This document shows positions 26,011 through 34,511 of a stretch of 40,736 nt of DNA, piece by piece. The stretch's first letter is position 1. Each line of letters begins with the position of its first letter. The notes below the pieces were generated by a model that saw only the letters and a list, made by a program, of their open reading frames with translations, ran no database searches and had not been told where the DNA came from. The stretch comes from an uncultured Haliea sp. (lineage in GTDB: Bacteria; Pseudomonadota; Gammaproteobacteria; Pseudomonadales; Halieaceae): the NCBI GenBank assembly GCA_913061115.1, contig CAJXTK010000007.1, positions 1-40,736 of the forward strand, given 5' to 3'. The translations under genes were made by a program, and so were the position numbers.

Positions 26011-27717
26011 CTATAAATTTCCCTGCGCAATTTGTTTTACGGCGTAGTCGCACGCCCGTGCGGTGAATGCCATATACGTCAGCGAGGGATTTACACAGGA
26101 CGACGAAGTCATAAAGGAACCGTCGGTGACAAACAGATTAGGGACATCATGCGCCTGGTTATAGGCGTTTAACACTGATTGCGTAGGGTCATCGCCCATG
26201 CGCGCCGTGCCCATCTCATGAATGCCTTCGCCTGGCAATGACATTCCGTCTTCGCCCGACATGGTTATTACCGCGCCTGCCGCTTTGAGTAAACGATCTG
26301 CATTTTCCTGTGCGTCTCGGCGCAGATTGACTTCGTTGTCGCTCCACTCAAAATCAAATACCACCTGTGGAATACCGTACCGATCTACCTTGTCCTTACT
26401 CAGATACATGCGGTTTGATTCGCGAGGTAGACATTCGGTAAACCCTGCAAGCGCAAAGACCCAAGGGCCGGGCTTGCGCAATGATTCTTTTAGCGGGGCG
26501 CCAAAGCCCTTAGTGTTCATTCCCGTCATCCAGTCCATGCGTATTGTCACGGCCTGATAGCCATAACCGCGCAAAAAGTCAGCGTCCTTATCCTGGCCCT
26601 CAAGGTTTCTGAATCGCGGGATGTACAAGCCAGTCGGTCGGTTGCCGTGGTAGTAGCTGTCCATGTTATCGAGGAATACGCCAACACCACTGAGACCTAG
26701 CGTATGGTCCATCATGTAATGGCCTAATGTTCCGCTGCTATTGGCTAGCCCGTTCGGGAATTCTTCACTCGCCGAATTGAGTAGTATCTGCGTGCTACCG
26801 ACGGTAGAGGCACAGAGAAAGAAGATTTTAGCTGAATACGTTTCGCGCTTCTTCGTTACCGCATCGATCACATGCACTTGAGAAATCTTGCCGGATTCAG
26901 TGTCATACTCTAGTCGTTCAACCACGGCGTTAGCCTTAAGTGTCATGTTCCCGGTCGCCTCGGCCGCAGGTAATGTCGAGCTTTGTGAACTAAAATAACT
27001 CCCCGTTGAACACCCTCTGTAACACGGACCACAATAATGGCAGGCTTTTCTGCCAGGCAGATCTTCCGTCAAGACCGCGACTCGACCGTTAGTGAGCGTC
27101 ACATCCGGTGCATTGACCTTCAACCGTGCCTGAATCGTCTTCTCCAACTCAAACCACGGCATGGGCTTTTGGAACTCACTGTCGGGAAGTTGCGGCAAGC
27201 CTTCCTTTTTACCGTTTATGCCTACAAATTTCTCGACATAACTATACCAGGGCTCAATATCCTTATAACCCACCGGCCAAGGGATGCCGTAGCCATCAGT
27301 GGCGTTTGCTTTGAAATCCTGCTCGCTCCAGCGATAGGTTTGCCGACCCCAGATCAATGAGCGGCCACCTACTACGTCTGCCCTCGCCCAGAGAAACGGC
27401 TTACCCTCGTCCATCGCGTAGGGGTTCTCTTTATCGTTGTTCCAGAATTGTCGGCTTGATTCGTTAAAAGAATGCCAGACTTTACTCTGAACCGGGTAGT
27501 CCTCTTCGTACAGCTCCCGTGGCGGCTTGCCTTGGTAGGGCAGCTTCCAATTGGGCGCGTGTTCACCGAGGTAGCCGCTCCCCGCCTCCAAGGGCTTGCC
27601 ACGCTCTAGCACTAGCACCTTCAGGCCTTTCTCCGTTAACTCCTTCGCAGCCCAGCTCCCTGAAATACCAGAACCGACAACGATGGCGTCAAAATCGTAC
27701 TGCTTAGTTTCAATCAT
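26011..27717 (-). CDS. GMC-family FAD sugar/alcohol dehydrogenase, catalytic subunit
   Basis: The 568-residue flavoprotein has the N-terminal FAD-binding GSGISG (residues 15-20), GGRSLIWGRQTYRW at 118-131, and the GMC catalytic pair His500 (HEMGTARMG) and Asn543 (CVNPSLTYMAFT), 43 residues apart as in sugar-oxidising GMC enzymes. A cysteine motif C226-x2-C229-x2-C232-x3-C236 (CHYCGPCYRGC) suggests an iron-sulfur cluster or structural metal, as in FAD-dependent glucose dehydrogenases with a 3Fe-4S cluster. It has no signal peptide of its own. The gene 18 bases upstream encodes a Tat-exported subunit-3-like partner, so the complex is probably exported folded. It is the last gene of the sugar locus. 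Best guess: oxidation of a sugar or glycoside, perhaps at C3. Confidence 0.9.
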   Translation of the reverse strand: MIETKQYDFDAIVVGSGISGSWAAKELTEKGLKVLVLERGKPLEAGSGYLGEHAPNWKLPYQGKPPRELYEEDYPVQSKVWHSFNESSRQFWNNDKENPYAMDEGKPFLWARADVVGGRSLIWGRQTYRWSEQDFKANATDGYGIPWPVGYKDIEPWYSYVEKFVGINGKKEGLPQLPDSEFQKPMPWFELEKTIQARLKVNAPDVTLTNGRVAVLTEDLPGRKACHYCGPCYRGCSTGSYFSSQSSTLPAAEATGNMTLKANAVVERLEYDTESGKISQVHVIDAVTKKRETYSAKIFFLCASTVGSTQILLNSASEEFPNGLANSSGTLGHYMMDHTLGLSGVGVFLDNMDSYYHGNRPTGLYIPRFRNLEGQDKDADFLRGYGYQAVTIRMDWMTGMNTKGFGAPLKESLRKPGPWVFALAGFTECLPRESNRMYLSKDKVDRYGIPQVVFDFEWSDNEVNLRRDAQENADRLLKAAGAVITMSGEDGMSLPGEGIHEMGTARMGDDPTQSVLNAYNQAHDVPNLFVTDGSFMTSSSCVNPSLTYMAFTARACDYAVKQIAQGNL

Positions 27718-27735
27718 GGTTATCCGTAACGGTAT

Positions 27736-28353
27736 CTAGAATGAATTGGACCAGCTACTGTCGTCCGGCGATAAGGGTATATCACCGTCGAAATACATGG
27801 GCATAGGATCGTATCGCAGCACTTGAGAGCCACCCACCTCCGAGGTAAAAAAGCCCCAGATGGTGAGTTCTTTCATCTGGCAAATAAACGGCGCATCACT
27901 CATGTAAACCTGTTGTATGTTGCCCAGGTCATACCACGATGAATCGGAGGCGGCGTCCTCTAGGGCTTCCAGTATCTGCAATTGCTCCTGCGGACCCAGC
28001 TGGCTGAAAGGCTTGCCATACTCCTGTGGAATACGGTCTGCGATATCCTGTAGTCCAGAGATAAAGATTCCGCGCTCCTCATCGTTAAGCCAGTCTGCCA
28101 CCATCAGCTCAAGGAATCGCGGGACACCCGCGTCTATCGCTCCCGGCGTGTCAGTGCGGGGAATAATGGCTTCACACATCGCTGTAACGGTCTCGCGCTG
28201 AACAGGCGTGAAAAAGTTGACCGGGGTAGTATTGTAGTCGGGCGCAGCCGCTAGATAGACGGTCTGCTCCGCACTCAAGGTGAAACCCAATTGAGACGCA
28301 CTAACCCCCGTTATTAGAATAGCTGCGCACTGTAGGAACTCTCTTCGATTCAT
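27736..28353 (-). CDS. Gluconate 2-dehydrogenase subunit 3 family protein with Tat signal
   Basis: The 205-residue protein starts with a twin-arginine signal (MNRREFLQCAAILITGVSAS), then FFTPVQRETVTAMCEAIIPRTDTPGAIDAGVPRFLELMVADWL and IWGFFTSEVGG, the hallmarks of the small subunit of FAD-dependent sugar dehydrogenases. These small subunits bind the GMC flavoprotein and carry it through the Tat system. The ATG at 28353 is preferred over a GTG at 28359 because AGAGG lies 5 bases before it. The GMC gene follows after 18 bases and the small membrane protein gene precedes it by 9 bases. Confidence 0.9.
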   Translation of the reverse strand: MNRREFLQCAAILITGVSASQLGFTLSAEQTVYLAAAPDYNTTPVNFFTPVQRETVTAMCEAIIPRTDTPGAIDAGVPRFLELMVADWLNDEERGIFISGLQDIADRIPQEYGKPFSQLGPQEQLQILEALEDAASDSSWYDLGNIQQVYMSDAPFICQMKELTIWGFFTSEVGGSQVLRYDPMPMYFDGDIPLSPDDSSWSNSF

Positions 28354-28362
28354 ACTCACCTC

Positions 28363-28620
28363 TTAGGTTCCGCGGAACTTCTTTACAATTGTGGGTATAA
28401 CAATAATCGCAGCGGCCACCAGAAGACAGACTAGAAGACGATACTCATAGACACTAAAATAATATCCCGCCGCTTTGAAGCCACTGTAGCCCCAGTAAAT
28501 CGGTCCTATCTGCGTCAGATGATAAAGCTCATAAAAAATCTGTGCCGTGGCGGGCAAGAGAAAATACAGGTAAAGGGCGACGGCTATTGCGATGACCCAG
28601 CGGCGCTTAGATATCTGCAT
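28363..28620 (-). CDS. Small two-helix membrane protein in the GMC operon
   Basis: The 85-residue protein is not recognised. It has two clear hydrophobic segments, roughly residues 8-28 (WVIAIAVALYLYFLLPATAQ) and 62-79 (LVCLLVAAAIIVIPTIVK), separated by a Tyr/Gly-rich periplasmic or cytoplasmic loop, and ends in basic residues. It sits 9 bases before the Tat-exported subunit gene, too close to be incidental. It could be a membrane anchor or quinone-facing partner for the dehydrogenase. No haem motif (CxxCH) is present. Confidence 0.7.
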   Translation of the reverse strand: MQISKRRWVIAIAVALYLYFLLPATAQIFYELYHLTQIGPIYWGYSGFKAAGYYFSVYEYRLLVCLLVAAAIIVIPTIVKKFRGT

Positions 28621-28676
28621 TGGAGTGTTCTTATCCCTATAGTGTGGGTATTACTTTACACCGTCTTGCCACATTC

Positions 28677-29522
28677 TTACAGGCGCGCTCGAATGAAATC
28701 TATACCCCGTATATAAACCTCCTCTTCTGACGAAAACGCATTACGCCAGATATTGGCAGCGGTCGCCAGATCTGGATCACAATTGCCAAACGCTTCAATC
28801 ACCAACCAGCCGCTGTAGTTAATCTCATGCAGAGCAGCGAAATTAGCGTCCCAGTCTACCTGTCCAGAGCCTAGCGTCCCCCGATGACTTTCGCTAAGGT
28901 GAACGTGATTTATGGTTCCCTGAATAAGCCGTAATGCCTCACGGGGATCAGGGTCCTCAATGTTAGCGTGATGTGTGTCGTAATGAACTCCCACGTTATC
29001 CAAGCCTACCTGCTCGACCATGCGTCTGCAGTCCGCAGAAGTATTCATCAAAAACACCTCAAAGCGATTAAGAAATTCCAGACCAAGCCCCACACCAGCC
29101 TGCTGCGCGTACTCGCCACAGGTGCGCAGATGTTCCGCAGACCAGTTCCACTCCTGTTCTGTCGGTGCACTTCCGGTAAAGTACTTGTGGGCTTGATAAA
29201 TCCCGCCCACAAGCATGTCGGCGCCGATAAGCACGGTGTCATCGATTGCTTTCTTGAGGCTGTCCACAGCAGCTGCGCGAATCGTCGGATTGGTAGAGAT
29301 TGGATTAACCTCAGCGCCGACGAAAGCAACAGTGGTACGCGCAAGGCCCAGATCATCACAGGCTGTAGCCATCGTTTTGATCTCGGCGTTTGACTGCCCG
29401 ACGACAGGAATTTCAACGCCGTCATAACCCGCCGCCGCAAGGCGTCCAAAGACAGGCACATGTTTCGGCGTTATCTGTATGCCCCACAAGAGCATGTTCA
29501 TGCCAATCTTTACGTCCATCAA
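28677..29522 (-). CDS. Ketose 3-epimerase-like TIM-barrel isomerase (D-tagatose/D-psicose 3-epimerase family)
   Basis: The 281-residue AP-endonuclease-2-type TIM barrel has the metal ligands Glu149 (GLEFLNRFE), Asp182 (HYDTHHANIED), His208 (NHVHLSESHRG) and Glu243 (VIEAFG). The spacings 33, 26 and 35 equal those recalled for Pseudomonas cichorii D-tagatose 3-epimerase (Glu152, Asp185, His211, Glu246), and SESHRGTLGSG-VDW matches the substrate loop of that family. It should epimerise a ketose, or a keto-sugar derivative, at C3 using Mn or Co. Hydroxypyruvate isomerase is a less likely alternative. The start ATGATG at 29522 follows AAGGA. It lies between the MFS transporter gene and the small membrane protein gene. 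Confidence 0.85.
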   Translation of the reverse strand: MMDVKIGMNMLLWGIQITPKHVPVFGRLAAAGYDGVEIPVVGQSNAEIKTMATACDDLGLARTTVAFVGAEVNPISTNPTIRAAAVDSLKKAIDDTVLIGADMLVGGIYQAHKYFTGSAPTEQEWNWSAEHLRTCGEYAQQAGVGLGLEFLNRFEVFLMNTSADCRRMVEQVGLDNVGVHYDTHHANIEDPDPREALRLIQGTINHVHLSESHRGTLGSGQVDWDANFAALHEINYSGWLVIEAFGNCDPDLATAANIWRNAFSSEEEVYIRGIDFIRARL

Positions 29523-29559
29523 TCAACGTCCTTTAATGCTGTTTCGTTGCGCCAGACGC

Positions 29560-30864
29560 TCAAATTGATTCAACCTGATGCCCACCTTTTCTGCGATCAA
29601 ACAACCAGATCAGTCCAAATACCGGCAACAATAATAATGGAACGATAGCAACAGATTGGAAGGACTCCACGGATGCATACCGAAGCACCTCCTGCATCGC
29701 CTGTGGAGATAAGCTCGCCAACTGGTCCGCACCGCCGGCAGCCTGTGCTTTAGCGGTATCAAAGATAGCGCCCATCTGAGGCAGTACGAACTTGATAGCC
29801 ATGCCGCCTGCGAACCCCATCAAACCTAATGCCATAGCGCCACCGCGTGGGAAACGTTCAGACGTAATCGCCAACATAGTGGGCCACAGATAGCACACAC
29901 CAATACCCCATACGGTAGCAGCACCGAACGCCAGTGCGGGCGTATCCGCCAGACTAAGCAAATACAAGCCAATACCAGCAGCTAGACAGCTGACGAACAT
30001 CAGGCCAATGGGTGAAATATGCGCCACAATTGGCCCAGCAAAATGGCGCATGACAAACATCAGCGCGCTGACATAGACCAGCAGCAAAATACCCTGCATA
30101 CCGACAATGTGGGAAAGAGCGATATTGACCCACTGGCCCGGCGCCAGCTCTGCCGTTGCGGTAAAAAACATGCAGACCCAGAATACCCAAAATAGTGGCC
30201 GTTTAAGCAGTTCAGAAAACATTTGGCCGTAGCTAACACCCGCAGCGACCCGTTCGGTGACAGGAAAAGTAGCCCGTGACACCATCCATGCCAAGGCGAG
30301 CGCCGGCAATAACAACACAAACATATTCAGCTCCCATGGCAGGCCCACGCGAGTGATCGTGAAGCCCATTAATCCACCGACGACAATCCCCGCCGGCCAC
30401 CACGCATGCAGAATATTCAGGCGATGTGTTTTTTCCTCAGGATACAAAGCGGCGACCATCGGGTTGGAGGCGGCCTCAACTGCGCCCCAGCCTAATCCGG
30501 TTAACAAGAGACTCACCCAGATGACTGTCTCGACAGAACTATTGATCGCCATTGTCGTTGCAAACACTAAACCCACCGCACCAGCGATATATCCCAGCGC
30601 GGAGAGCAGCAACATTCGCTTCATTCCAATCAGATCAACCAGTGCACTACCAAAAAGCAAGGTCAAGGCAAAACCCATAAAGGTTGCACTGAGAGCCTCA
30701 CCGACCAGAGCCGCAGAATTGACGAGGTCAATCTTGTCGTAGATATCTTCCTGTAGATTGGAGGCAATATTCGCCCTGACAGCAAAGCCCAGACCAATCA
30801 TAAAAATCGACAAATTGCCTACGTGATAGAGGCGTTTCCTGTGTAGAAGTAGCTCACTCATCAT
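29560..30864 (-). CDS. MFS sugar transporter
   Basis: The 434-residue protein has about 12 hydrophobic helices and major-facilitator features, including GSALVDLIGMKRMLLLSALGY between helices 2 and 3 and SNPMVAALYPEEKTHRLNILHAWWPAG in the first half. The HAWWPAG element resembles FucP-like/glucose-galactose transporters of the superfamily. It sits between two sugar-isomerase genes, so it most likely brings the sugar, or the oxidised sugar made outside by the GMC complex, across the inner membrane by proton or sodium symport. AGGA precedes the start at 30864. Confidence 0.88.
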   Translation of the reverse strand: MMSELLLHRKRLYHVGNLSIFMIGLGFAVRANIASNLQEDIYDKIDLVNSAALVGEALSATFMGFALTLLFGSALVDLIGMKRMLLLSALGYIAGAVGLVFATTMAINSSVETVIWVSLLLTGLGWGAVEAASNPMVAALYPEEKTHRLNILHAWWPAGIVVGGLMGFTITRVGLPWELNMFVLLLPALALAWMVSRATFPVTERVAAGVSYGQMFSELLKRPLFWVFWVCMFFTATAELAPGQWVNIALSHIVGMQGILLLVYVSALMFVMRHFAGPIVAHISPIGLMFVSCLAAGIGLYLLSLADTPALAFGAATVWGIGVCYLWPTMLAITSERFPRGGAMALGLMGFAGGMAIKFVLPQMGAIFDTAKAQAAGGADQLASLSPQAMQEVLRYASVESFQSVAIVPLLLLPVFGLIWLFDRRKGGHQVESI

Positions 30865-30896
30865 TCTATCCTTATTCTTATTTTGCGTAAGGCGCT

Positions 30897-31952
30897 CTAA
30901 TCGAGTCCGAGGATACGTCGGTTGGCGGCTTCATCTGTGCTGCCTGCAGCGAAGTCATCAAACGCTCTATCGGTAGTGCGAATGATATGTCTATTAATAA
31001 AATCAACGCCTTCGCGGGCCCCATCCTCGGGGTGCTTTAAGCAACACTCCCACTCCAGCACCGCCCAACCCTCGAAGCCGTAGCGAGCCAACTGGCTGAA
31101 GATCCCCTTGAAGTCCACCTGCCCATCGCCTAGCGAGCGAAATCGCCCAGCTCGATCGGTCCAATCCTGATAACCGCCATACATGCCGCTGCGTCCATTG
31201 GGATTGAACTCCGCGTCTTTTACATGAAACATTTTGATACGGTCATGGTAAAAGTCAATGAACTGTATGTAGTCAAGCTGCTGCAGCATAAAATGGCTGG
31301 GATCGTACAGTATATTGCAACGGCGGTGATTGCCGGTTGCCTCAAGGAAGCGCTCAAACGTCACTCCATCGTGCAGGTCTTCCCCGGGATGGATTTCATA
31401 ACATACGTCGACGCCGGCCTCATCGAAAGCGTTAAGAATCGGCAACCACCTCGCTGCCAGTTCCCTGAACCCCGTTTCCACCAACCCTGACGGGCGCTGC
31501 GGCCAGGGGTAGAGCGTGTGCCACAGAAGTGCACCCGAGAAAGTAGCATGGGCACTGAGTCCAAGATTTCGACTGGCCTGTGCCGCAAGTAGCAACTGAT
31601 TAACCGCCCATTCCTGTCGTGCCTTTGGATTTCCATGTACTTCTGCGGGCGCGAAGCCATCAAACTGTTCATCGTACGCAGGGTGCACTGCCACTAACTG
31701 GCCCTGCAGGTGCGTCGAAAGTTCAGTGATTTCAACGCCGCTTTGCGCGCATACACCTTTCAATTCATCACAGTAGTCTTTACTCTCGGCGGCTGCCTTC
31801 AGATCGATCAGACCTGCTTCCCATGTAGGAATCTGTATGCCTTTGTAGCCAAGCCCTCCGGCCCAACGGCTGATGTTTTCCAGAGTGTTAAATGGCTCCT
31901 CCGCACCCGTAAACTGCGCTAGAAAAATTGCCGGGCCTTTCATCATCGACAT
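30897..31952 (-). CDS. Sugar phosphate isomerase/epimerase-type TIM barrel
   Basis: The 351-residue AP-endonuclease-2-type TIM barrel has candidate metal ligands Glu186 (VCYEIHPGEDLHDG), Asp217 (ILYDPSHF), His243 (MFHVKDAEFN) and Glu300 (VLEWECC). It belongs to a group usually found next to Gfo/Idh/MocA oxidoreductases, as here (18 bases after that gene). Members include inosose dehydratases, isomerases and enzymes acting on 3-keto-glycosides, so several reactions are possible: isomerisation, beta-elimination or hydrolysis of a keto-sugar. It is not closely similar to the epimerase at 28677. GAGAGG lies 8 bases before the ATG at 31952. Confidence 0.83.
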   Translation of the reverse strand: MSMMKGPAIFLAQFTGAEEPFNTLENISRWAGGLGYKGIQIPTWEAGLIDLKAAAESKDYCDELKGVCAQSGVEITELSTHLQGQLVAVHPAYDEQFDGFAPAEVHGNPKARQEWAVNQLLLAAQASRNLGLSAHATFSGALLWHTLYPWPQRPSGLVETGFRELAARWLPILNAFDEAGVDVCYEIHPGEDLHDGVTFERFLEATGNHRRCNILYDPSHFMLQQLDYIQFIDFYHDRIKMFHVKDAEFNPNGRSGMYGGYQDWTDRAGRFRSLGDGQVDFKGIFSQLARYGFEGWAVLEWECCLKHPEDGAREGVDFINRHIIRTTDRAFDDFAAGSTDEAANRRILGLD

Positions 31953-31970
31953 GCGATTAACCTCTCAGTT

Positions 31971-33128
31971 TTAGTATTGTTCAAACGTGTGCCACTTTAT
32001 GTCGCTGGCGCTTGCTGCAACGGCCAGTTCAATAAAAGTCATTCCGCGAACCGCCTGCTCAATACCCGGACAATCCGCTGAACGGGCATCGGGATCCCGC
32101 CCCGCTTCTCGCGCGCGAATTTGCCCGGCGAACGCGCTGTAAAGATTTGCGAAGGCTTCCAGATAGCCCTCCGGGTGACCCATCGGGGTGCGAGCATTGG
32201 CGGCAGCAATATCGCCCAAATAGCTGCCCGCAGTGCGCAACATCTCGGTTGGACGGTCGGGCCATTTAAGCCACAGTGTATTAGGGTCCTGTTGTTTCCA
32301 TTCTAGGCCGCCCTTCTCACCGTAAACACGAATGCTAAGAGCATTTTCTTCCCCGACACTGATCTGGCTTGCATGCAGAACACCACGGGCGCCATTCTCA
32401 AAGCGCAGCAGAACTGCCCCATCATCGTCTAACGTTCTGTCAGGCACAAACGCGGTCAGGTCGGAGCAAATCTCGGAAATTCTCAAGCCGCTGACATATT
32501 CTGCCAGATTAGCGGCGTGGACACCGATATCTCCCATGCAACTGCTGACCCCGGCGCGAGTCGGATCCAAACGCCAGGCAGCCTGCTTGTTGTCTTTATC
32601 TTCTTCCCTGTCTGCCAACCAGCCCTGCGGATACTCAACCACAATTTTACGCACTCGCCCTAACTCACCTGCAGCGATGCGCGCGCGCGCCTCCTTCACC
32701 AGTGGATAGCCGGTATAAGTATGTGTCAAGCCGTATAGCAGCCCTGTTTCTGTGAGGATGTCCCGCAACTGCAGGGCCTCTTGTAAATTAAACGTAGCCG
32801 GCTTGTCGCACAGCACGTGAAAACCGCCTCGCAGGGCCGCCTCGGCGACGGGATAATGCAGGTGGTTCGGCGTGACGATGGCAACAAACTGCATCCGTTG
32901 CGCTAAAGGAAGTGCCGCCTCGGCAGCCATCATTGCGCTGTAATCGTCATAGACGCGACTTTTCGGGAGATACACCGCAGCACCTGAGCGACGCGCACGC
33001 TCGGTGTCTGAACTGAATGCACCGCAGACCAGTTCTATGTCGCCGTCTAGGGCCGCGGCCATGCGATGCACCGCGCCAATAAATGCGCCCTCCCCGCCGC
33101 CGACCATCCCCATTCTAATTCTAGCCAT
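31971..33128 (-). CDS. Gfo/Idh/MocA-family NAD(P)-dependent oxidoreductase
   Basis: The 385-residue protein has an N-terminal Rossmann domain (MGMVGGGEGAFIGAVHRMA), the motif CDKPATF (Lys109; the family usually has EKP) and the C-terminal dimer domain with SCMGDIGVHAANLAEYVSG, where the Asp and His form the catalytic site. It would interconvert a sugar hydroxyl and keto group, for example reducing a 3-keto-sugar back to the parent sugar, or oxidising it. The ATG at 33128 is preferred over a GTG at 33131 because GGAG lies 7 bases upstream. It lies between xylA and the TIM-barrel isomerase gene. Confidence 0.88.
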   Translation of the reverse strand: MARIRMGMVGGGEGAFIGAVHRMAAALDGDIELVCGAFSSDTERARRSGAAVYLPKSRVYDDYSAMMAAEAALPLAQRMQFVAIVTPNHLHYPVAEAALRGGFHVLCDKPATFNLQEALQLRDILTETGLLYGLTHTYTGYPLVKEARARIAAGELGRVRKIVVEYPQGWLADREEDKDNKQAAWRLDPTRAGVSSCMGDIGVHAANLAEYVSGLRISEICSDLTAFVPDRTLDDDGAVLLRFENGARGVLHASQISVGEENALSIRVYGEKGGLEWKQQDPNTLWLKWPDRPTEMLRTAGSYLGDIAAANARTPMGHPEGYLEAFANLYSAFAGQIRAREAGRDPDARSADCPGIEQAVRGMTFIELAVAASASDIKWHTFEQY

Positions 33129-33155
33129 CACCTTTCTCCAACACAGCCCTGTGGT

Positions 33156-34490
33156 TTACAAATACTGGTTGATCACGTTCTCATACCACTCCTGCTTGCC
33201 GCTTGCACGCACAGGCTTATGTTCACTCGCCGCTAGATCGCGGAGCGAGGCTAGGTTCATCTCGCCCTGCTCAAAACGCGCGCCGTCTCCGGAATCAAAA
33301 CTGCTGTAACGCCGCAGTTTTCTTTCCCCCAAATCTGAATTCTCGCGAATCCGATAGGCCACATCCAGCGCTCTCGCGAAGGTATCCATACCCCCGATAT
33401 GCCCGATGAAAATATCGTCCAGATCAACCGATTCGCGGCGCACCCTGGCATCAAAATTGAACCCCCCAGACTTCAAGCCGCCGTCAGCCAATACCACTAA
33501 CATGGCATGCACCGCATCGTAAATATCAGTAGGGAACTGATCCGTATCCCAACCATTTTGTGGGTCACCGCGATTCGCATCGATGCTACCAAGCAGACCC
33601 GCATCAGTACACATTTGTAACTCGTGAGAAAAACTGTGTCCGGCCAGTGTAGCGTGATTGGCTTCCACGTTCAGTTTAAAGTCGCCGGCCAGACCATAGT
33701 GACGTAAAAAGCCGATGACTGTTTGTGCATCAAAATCGTACTGATGCTTGCTAGGCTCCATCGGCTTAGGTTCGATCAGAAAGTGGCCCTTAAATCCAAT
33801 ACTGCGGCCATAGTCACGGGCCAATTCCAGAAAATGCGCCATGTGATCTAACTCTCGACGAGTGTCGGTATTTAGGAGCGTGGAATAGCCTTCACGACCA
33901 CCCCAAAACACATAGTTCTCACCGCCGAGCAGAACCGTCGCATCCAGCGCCGCTTTCACCTGAGCAGCAGCATGCGTGACGACCGCAAAATCCGGATTGG
34001 TTGCAGCGCCATTCATATAGCGCGGATGCCCAAATACGTTAGCAGTCCCCCAGAGTAATTTCATTCCAGTCTCATCCTGGCGCTCTTTAGCGAATGCTGC
34101 CATCGTTGCCAAATTTCGCTCTGACTCAGCGACGGATGCTCCTTCTGGCGCCATGTCCCTATCATGAAAACAATAATAAGGGACTCCAAGCTTGGTGAAG
34201 AATTCAAAAGCGGCATCCATGCGCGCCCTTGCTGCCATCATCGGATCCTTTGGTGTGTCCCAGGGAAAGATTTGGCTGTCTGCTCCGAAGGCGTCACTGC
34301 CTTTAGCGCAAAAAGTGTGCCAGTAGCACACAGCAAAACGCAAATGCTGCTGCATTGTTTTACCGCCCACTAATCTGTCGCACTGGTAGAATTTAAAAGC
34401 CAGTGGATTATCAGACTCACGACCTTCATAGGAGATGTTTCCGATACCGGGGAAATATTCATGGTCACCGACGAAGTAGTGGTTCGGCAT
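33156..34490 (-). CDS. xylA: Xylose isomerase
   Basis: XylA converts D-xylose to D-xylulose in the cytoplasm and needs two divalent metals. The 444-residue protein is colinear with the E. coli type (class II): [30 protein letters not shown], catalytic FHDRD (His109, Asp112), [79 protein letters not shown] and [20 protein letters not shown]. Metal ligands in the last four blocks are intact. It is 21 bases downstream of xylB. The same enzyme type can also act on D-glucose or D-ribose weakly. Confidence 0.98.
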   Translation of the reverse strand: MPNHYFVGDHEYFPGIGNISYEGRESDNPLAFKFYQCDRLVGGKTMQQHLRFAVCYWHTFCAKGSDAFGADSQIFPWDTPKDPMMAARARMDAAFEFFTKLGVPYYCFHDRDMAPEGASVAESERNLATMAAFAKERQDETGMKLLWGTANVFGHPRYMNGAATNPDFAVVTHAAAQVKAALDATVLLGGENYVFWGGREGYSTLLNTDTRRELDHMAHFLELARDYGRSIGFKGHFLIEPKPMEPSKHQYDFDAQTVIGFLRHYGLAGDFKLNVEANHATLAGHSFSHELQMCTDAGLLGSIDANRGDPQNGWDTDQFPTDIYDAVHAMLVVLADGGLKSGGFNFDARVRRESVDLDDIFIGHIGGMDTFARALDVAYRIRENSDLGERKLRRYSSFDSGDGARFEQGEMNLASLRDLAASEHKPVRASGKQEWYENVINQYL

Positions 34491-34511
34491 ACTAAAAATC
34501 CTCGAACTCGG

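Noticed and set aside
27000-27060. CHYC in the GMC protein as a haem c site
   Set aside because: The haem c motif is CxxCH; here no His follows the second Cys, and the four-cysteine pattern fits a metal or iron-sulfur site better.
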